Assembly (NCBI RefSeq): GCF_003143555.1
Contig: NZ_CP029347.1
Coordinates: 682,001-746,000, forward strand
DNA length: 64,000 nucleotides
Direction of reading: 5' to 3'
Origin: Saliniradius amylolyticus
GTDB lineage: Bacteria > Pseudomonadota > Gammaproteobacteria > Enterobacterales > Alteromonadaceae
The notes below the pieces were generated by a model that worked only from the letters and a program-made list of their open reading frames with translations, searched no databases and was not told the origin of the DNA. Shown piece by piece: positions 60,477-64,000 of this stretch. Each line of letters opens with the position of its first letter. The first letter of the stretch is position 1. Position numbers and translations under genes: made by a program.

Positions 60477-63212
60477 ATGAGTTTACTACGGACTGTAACA
60501 ACGCTTCTTATCCCTTTGCTGCTGATTTCCGGTGCTGCAAATGCTCAGACGCTGTCTCAGGAGCAAATGCAGCGCTTTAAGAATATGTCTGCGCAGGAAC
60601 GTCAGCGAATGGCTTCCCAGCTTGGGATCGACATGTCTTCACTTGGCAATATGAACCAGCAAGGTTCAGAGGCGGGCCAGGGCCAACAGCAGCAGGGCAT
60701 GTATCCACGTGGTACCCAGTTTGATCAGTTTGGTAATCCGATTGAATCACAGGAAGATGAACAGGAAAAAGAGCTGGAAGAGCAGGAAAAAGACAAAGAA
60801 CTTAAACTTTACGGGGCACAGTTGTTTTCGGGTGAGCCCTCTACCTTTACGCCGATGATTAATGCACCGGTTCCCGCCCACTACATTGTCGGGCCCGGTG
60901 ATACGGTGAATTTGCAGCTTTACGGTAAGGAAAACCAGGAATATCAGTTGCCAGTGAACCGCGATGGCACAGTCAAAATTCCTCAGATCGGCCCACTTAG
61001 TGTGGCGGGAATGAGCTTTTCAGAGGTTAAGCAATTTCTGGCCAATCAGATAAAGAAACAAATCATCGGTGTGGACGTTGCTGTGACTATGGGGGAGTTG
61101 CGCACGATTCAGGTGTTTGTGATGGGCGAGGCTTATAAGCCCGGCGCTTACAACGTCAGTTCCTTGTCCACCATTACCCATGCCTTATTTGTCAGTGGTG
61201 GTGTGTCTGATATTGCCTCGCTGCGTAATATTCAGTTAAAGCGTGCGGGGAAACTGGTTAACACGCTGGATCTTTATGACCTTCTCAATGCCGGTGACAG
61301 CTCCGATGATGTGTTGCTGCAGTCCGGCGATGTAGTGTTTATCCCAGCCGTTGAAAACACGGTTACCGTCGATGGTGAAGTGCGCCGTCCGGCTATTTAT
61401 GAGTTGAAAAATGAGCAGGATCTGTCTGAGGTTATCGCGCTGGCGGGTGGCATAAAGCCCAATGGCTATGCCAAAGCCATTAGTGTCAAACGTTATAAAG
61501 AAGGGGTGCAAGTTCAGCTTACCGGCAATCTGTCTGATAACAATATTGATGTCAGAAGTGGTGACGAAATCCGTGTACCGAGAGTATCGCCCCATGTCGC
61601 GAACGCTGTGACGCTGATCGGTGCTGTCGCTAGGCCCGGGAAATATCAGTGGCACTCTGGTCTTCGAGTATCCTCGATTCTCGGGGATATCCGTTCAGAC
61701 TTGCTGGAGTCAGCGGACCTCAGTTATGTACTCATTTTGCGTGAAAAGAATGCCAATGGTGATCTCAATGCACTGCAGGTAGACCTGACCGAGATAACGG
61801 CAGGCCAATCAGGCTCCGACCCGCTCCTTAAACAAAATGATCGGATACTGGTTTTCTCCAGAAACGAAAGTGAGGCCATGGGGGACGTTAATCTGGAAGA
61901 TTTGGCCTACACCCGCGAAGAGCTGGATGAAAACGAAAAGGAAAAGTGGGAAAAGCGCATTGAGGAAAAGCTTTTTTGGCAACAATTGGGCTTAAACGAA
62001 GATGCTGAGGATGATCGCTACAGCGACGAAGAACTGGAAGCGCTGGCCAATCAGACGTTGATTGAACTGACCGAAGCAGAAAAGGAAAGTATTTTAGAGT
62101 TTAAAGATGCAACCTATTTCTCCCGCAAGCGTATGCTGGCCCCAGTCATTGCCAAGCTCAGAGAACAGGCAAGGCTAGGTGAGCCTCTCCAACTGGTTGA
62201 GATTGTGGGAGAGGTTAAGGTGCCCGGCGTTTACCCGCTGCCAGTTAATGGCTCTATAGTCGATCTGGTAAAGGCCGCCGGAGGCTTAACCGAGTCGTCC
62301 TATGAAACAAATTCGGAAATTACCCGGACGGTACTAAATCAGGACGGCCAGGCAGATGTAAAACACATAAACTTCAATCTCGGCAAGGTATTAGCCGGGA
62401 ACCAAAAAGACATAGAGCTTGTCAGTCGTGATCGGATTAACATTTTTACGATTCCGGACTGGCAAGAAAACCTTACCGTAGAGGTTAGAGGCGAGGTTAA
62501 ATTCCCCGGCGAGTATACGATTCGTCGCGGTGAAACCATGACCGACTTGTTGACGCGTGTCGGAGGGTTGACCAACTACGCTGACCCAAAGGCCGCAATC
62601 TTTACCCGGGAAGACTTGAAGGAACAGGAGAAGGAAAACCTCATCAAACTCACCGAAGAGCTGCGCAAGCAAATCGCTTCGGAAAGCTTGCGCAAACAGG
62701 CCGGTGCGGGCGAGATGGTCAGTTACGATGAGGCCAAAAAGTTACTGCGAGATTTAACCCGGGTTGAGGCTGTGGGACGTTTGGTTATTGACCTACCGGG
62801 TATTATTCAGGGAAGTGATGAGAAAGACGTTATCTTAGAGGATGGAGACACCCTGTATGTACCAGGCGAAAGTCAGTCAGTCAGCGTAATTGGTGAGGTT
62901 TATGTTCCCACGTCGCACCTGTACAGTCAGAATGTCTCTTATGAGGATTACATTAACAAAAGCGGTGGTTACAAGGAGCTGGCCGCACAGGAGCGGACGT
63001 ACATTATTCGTGCCGATGGCTCAGTGGTGGTGCCCGGACGTGATGGCGGCTTCTGGTTTTCAGGCGGGGCCGGAGATAGCCAGATTCAGCCGGGGGACAC
63101 CATTGTGGTACCCTTTGACTCCAGTCATATGGATAACCTGACATTATGGTCCAGCGCGACCCAAATTGTTTATCAGATCGCAGTGTCTATCGCGGCGATT
63201 GGAAGTATATAG
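60477..63212 (+). CDS. six-SLBB polysaccharide export outer-membrane protein (Wza-like)
   Basis: 911 residues from the ATG at 60477; a TTG ten codons earlier would disrupt the signal peptide (LLIPLLLISGAANAQ). A Gln-rich, charged segment runs to about 125. Then comes a polysaccharide export domain (AHYIVGPGDTVNLQLYG, about 130-210) and six SLBB domains near 212, 295, 378, 570, 667 and 800, each with a GEV-x-x-P-G-x-Y-type turn. A final hydrophobic helix follows (IVYQIAVSIAAIGSI). Wza has about 380 residues and a lipid anchor; this protein is more than twice as long and has no lipobox Cys. It should form an outer-membrane export channel. GspG and GspE genes follow at once. Confidence 0.9.
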   Translation: MSLLRTVTTLLIPLLLISGAANAQTLSQEQMQRFKNMSAQERQRMASQLGIDMSSLGNMNQQGSEAGQGQQQQGMYPRGTQFDQFGNPIESQEDEQEKELEEQEKDKELKLYGAQLFSGEPSTFTPMINAPVPAHYIVGPGDTVNLQLYGKENQEYQLPVNRDGTVKIPQIGPLSVAGMSFSEVKQFLANQIKKQIIGVDVAVTMGELRTIQVFVMGEAYKPGAYNVSSLSTITHALFVSGGVSDIASLRNIQLKRAGKLVNTLDLYDLLNAGDSSDDVLLQSGDVVFIPAVENTVTVDGEVRRPAIYELKNEQDLSEVIALAGGIKPNGYAKAISVKRYKEGVQVQLTGNLSDNNIDVRSGDEIRVPRVSPHVANAVTLIGAVARPGKYQWHSGLRVSSILGDIRSDLLESADLSYVLILREKNANGDLNALQVDLTEITAGQSGSDPLLKQNDRILVFSRNESEAMGDVNLEDLAYTREELDENEKEKWEKRIEEKLFWQQLGLNEDAEDDRYSDEELEALANQTLIELTEAEKESILEFKDATYFSRKRMLAPVIAKLREQARLGEPLQLVEIVGEVKVPGVYPLPVNGSIVDLVKAAGGLTESSYETNSEITRTVLNQDGQADVKHINFNLGKVLAGNQKDIELVSRDRINIFTIPDWQENLTVEVRGEVKFPGEYTIRRGETMTDLLTRVGGLTNYADPKAAIFTREDLKEQEKENLIKLTEELRKQIASESLRKQAGAGEMVSYDEAKKLLRDLTRVEAVGRLVIDLPGIIQGSDEKDVILEDGDTLYVPGESQSVSVIGEVYVPTSHLYSQNVSYEDYINKSGGYKELAAQERTYIIRADGSVVVPGRDGGFWFSGGAGDSQIQPGDTIVVPFDSSHMDNLTLWSSATQIVYQIAVSIAAIGSI

Positions 63213-63220
63213 AGGTAGAT

Positions 63221-63646
63221 ATGTTACTAAAACAGCGTCGTGAGAGCGTTAAAACTCAAAGTGGCTTTACATTGGTAGAGCTGCTGATTGTTATTGTTAT
63301 TATTGGGTTGCTTGGTTCATTGGTTGCGCCTGAGATGTTTTCAAAGGTCGGCTCATCCAAGCAGAGTACCGCCAAGGCTCAGATGCAGATGTTGGAGACA
63401 TCACTGGACACCTATTATCTGGATATCGGTCAATACCCAGAGAGTCTGGATGAGCTATGGCAAAGTGATAAAGAAGGCTGGGACGGTCCTTATGTGCGTA
63501 AACAGGTTCCTAATGACCCTTGGGGAAACCCATACATCCTTGAAGTGCCAGGACCCAATGGTATGGCCTATCAAATCCGGTCGCTGGGCAAAGACGGCCG
63601 GGTTGGTGGTGAAGATGAAAATGCGGACATAGAAGTGGGCCGATGA
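63221..63646 (+). CDS. gspG: type II secretion major pseudopilin
   Basis: 141 residues, typical for GspG. The prepilin peptidase site SG-FTLVELLIVIVIIGLLGSL is intact, with Glu at mature position 5. The mature part has QMLETSLDTYYLDIGQYPESLDEL, NDPWGNPY and the calcium-loop end SLGKDGRVGGEDENADI, all conserved in major pseudopilins. The start at 63221 (GAGGTAG upstream) excludes a longer frame that overlaps the preceding gene. It lies eight bases after the export protein stop, and its stop overlaps the next start (ATGA). A pseudopilin immediately behind a polysaccharide-export gene is unusual. Confidence 0.9.
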   Translation: MLLKQRRESVKTQSGFTLVELLIVIVIIGLLGSLVAPEMFSKVGSSKQSTAKAQMQMLETSLDTYYLDIGQYPESLDELWQSDKEGWDGPYVRKQVPNDPWGNPYILEVPGPNGMAYQIRSLGKDGRVGGEDENADIEVGR

Positions 63647-64000
63647 GTCTGGAAACGATATTACAAGTTCACTTTGGCGTTTCTGGCATTGACCTGGAAA
63701 AAGCTAAGGCCTATCAAGCCAAGCATGGGGGACGACTTGAGAAAATCCTGGTCAATATAGGCAGTATTTCTCAAGAGCAGCTGGTCGATATTTATGCGCA
63801 TTTATTAGGCGCCCAGATCCTCTCTGAAGAGGACCTGGAACATCAGCAGTCTCAAACGGATTTGCCGGAGAGTCTGGTTTCCCAGTTCATTGATCTCGGT
63901 TGGGTTCCTCATTCAAAAGAGCATGAGCAGTATCGCTTTGTTACCAACGACCCTCTGTGCTGGGAGGCGAATCAGCTCGCGTTGCTGAAGGGGATTACGG
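63643..64000 (+). CDS. gspE: GspE/PilB-type assembly ATPase, N-terminal part, cut by window edge
   Basis: From the ATG at 63643 (overlapping the gspG stop), 119 codons are seen to the right edge. The residues LEKAKAYQAKHGGRLEKILVN and the following EEQLVDIYAHLLGAQ-like stretch (here SQEQLVDIYAHLLGAQ) match the N-terminal domain of GspE/MshE/PilB ATPases that holds the first inner-membrane contact. The Walker motifs lie beyond the window, so the identity rests on this domain and on gspG next to it. It powers pseudopilus extension. Confidence 0.75.
   Translation, partial: MSLETILQVHFGVSGIDLEKAKAYQAKHGGRLEKILVNIGSISQEQLVDIYAHLLGAQILSEEDLEHQQSQTDLPESLVSQFIDLGWVPHSKEHEQYRFVTNDPLCWEANQLALLKGIT

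Noticed and set aside
1-64000. tRNA, rRNA or riboswitch genes
   Set aside because: I looked through the intergenic regions and found no tRNA-like clover-leaf or rRNA stretch; no known riboswitch core is convincing.

Overview
The window reads as chromosomal DNA of a marine-type gammaproteobacterium of the order Alteromonadales (Alteromonadaceae-like). The grounds are the many TonB-dependent receptors with little sign of classical sugar uptake, paired small CspA proteins, a DUF3185 protein, a DUF3083-like protein, RND efflux, a PEP-CTERM-like protein, an NADP-type glutamate dehydrogenase, and moderate GC with Shine-Dalgarno-led genes. This placement is inference; no rRNA or tRNA gene is present to confirm it.

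Layout. 1-5.95 kb: a truncated periplasmic sugar-binding protein, a small SpoIIAA-like protein, an SMP-30/gluconolactonase, a stand-alone solute-binding protein, AcpH, and a purine permease facing a purine phosphoribosyltransferase across a shared terminator. 6.1-11.65 kb: a three-gene SMC/kite/kleisin operon (MksB-MksE-MksF type condensin) with ATGA and GTGA overlaps, abutting a truncated secreted-protein gene. 11.9-15.5 kb: a small periplasmic protein, a serine hydrolase, two cold-shock genes with matching promoters and terminators, and a PEP-CTERM-like protein. 15.7-23.2 kb: RND pump and adaptor, a Bax-like glucosaminidase, then a cyanophycinase-like peptidase followed by a glutamate-receptor-like K+ channel. 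23.2-29.7 kb: MdaB-type quinone reductase, HxlR regulator, Kef-type antiporter, DUF3185, a duplicated-domain protein, an outer-membrane barrel and a small HExxH metallopeptidase. 29.7-38.4 kb: a Fur-box siderophore receptor with a PepSY membrane protein, a soluble four-PAS chemotaxis transducer, and an acyl-CoA ligase/thiolase/3-hydroxybutyrate dehydrogenase operon. 38.4-44.3 kb: MITE-like repeats and two TonB receptors. 44.5-52.3 kb: gdhA, a secreted methyltransferase, a PAS-dGTPase pair, a SulP transporter with a tandem universal stress protein, and another stand-alone solute-binding protein. 52.4-58 kb: a double beta-helix lipoprotein and its TonB receptor behind a Pho-box-like site. 58.1-64 kb: a PQQ sugar dehydrogenase, two small membrane proteins, and the start of a cluster joining a six-SLBB polysaccharide export protein to a type II secretion pseudopilin and ATPase.

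The strongest candidates for something little described are: (i) the export cluster at the right edge, in which an outer-membrane SLBB protein is followed directly by GspG and, with a stop/start overlap, by GspE; (ii) the cyanophycinase plus ligand-gated K+ channel pair; (iii) the B-E-F ordered condensin operon with no JetD/MksG neighbour; (iv) the Pho-box-linked lipoprotein/receptor pair; and (v) the PAS protein translationally coupled to a dGTPase.
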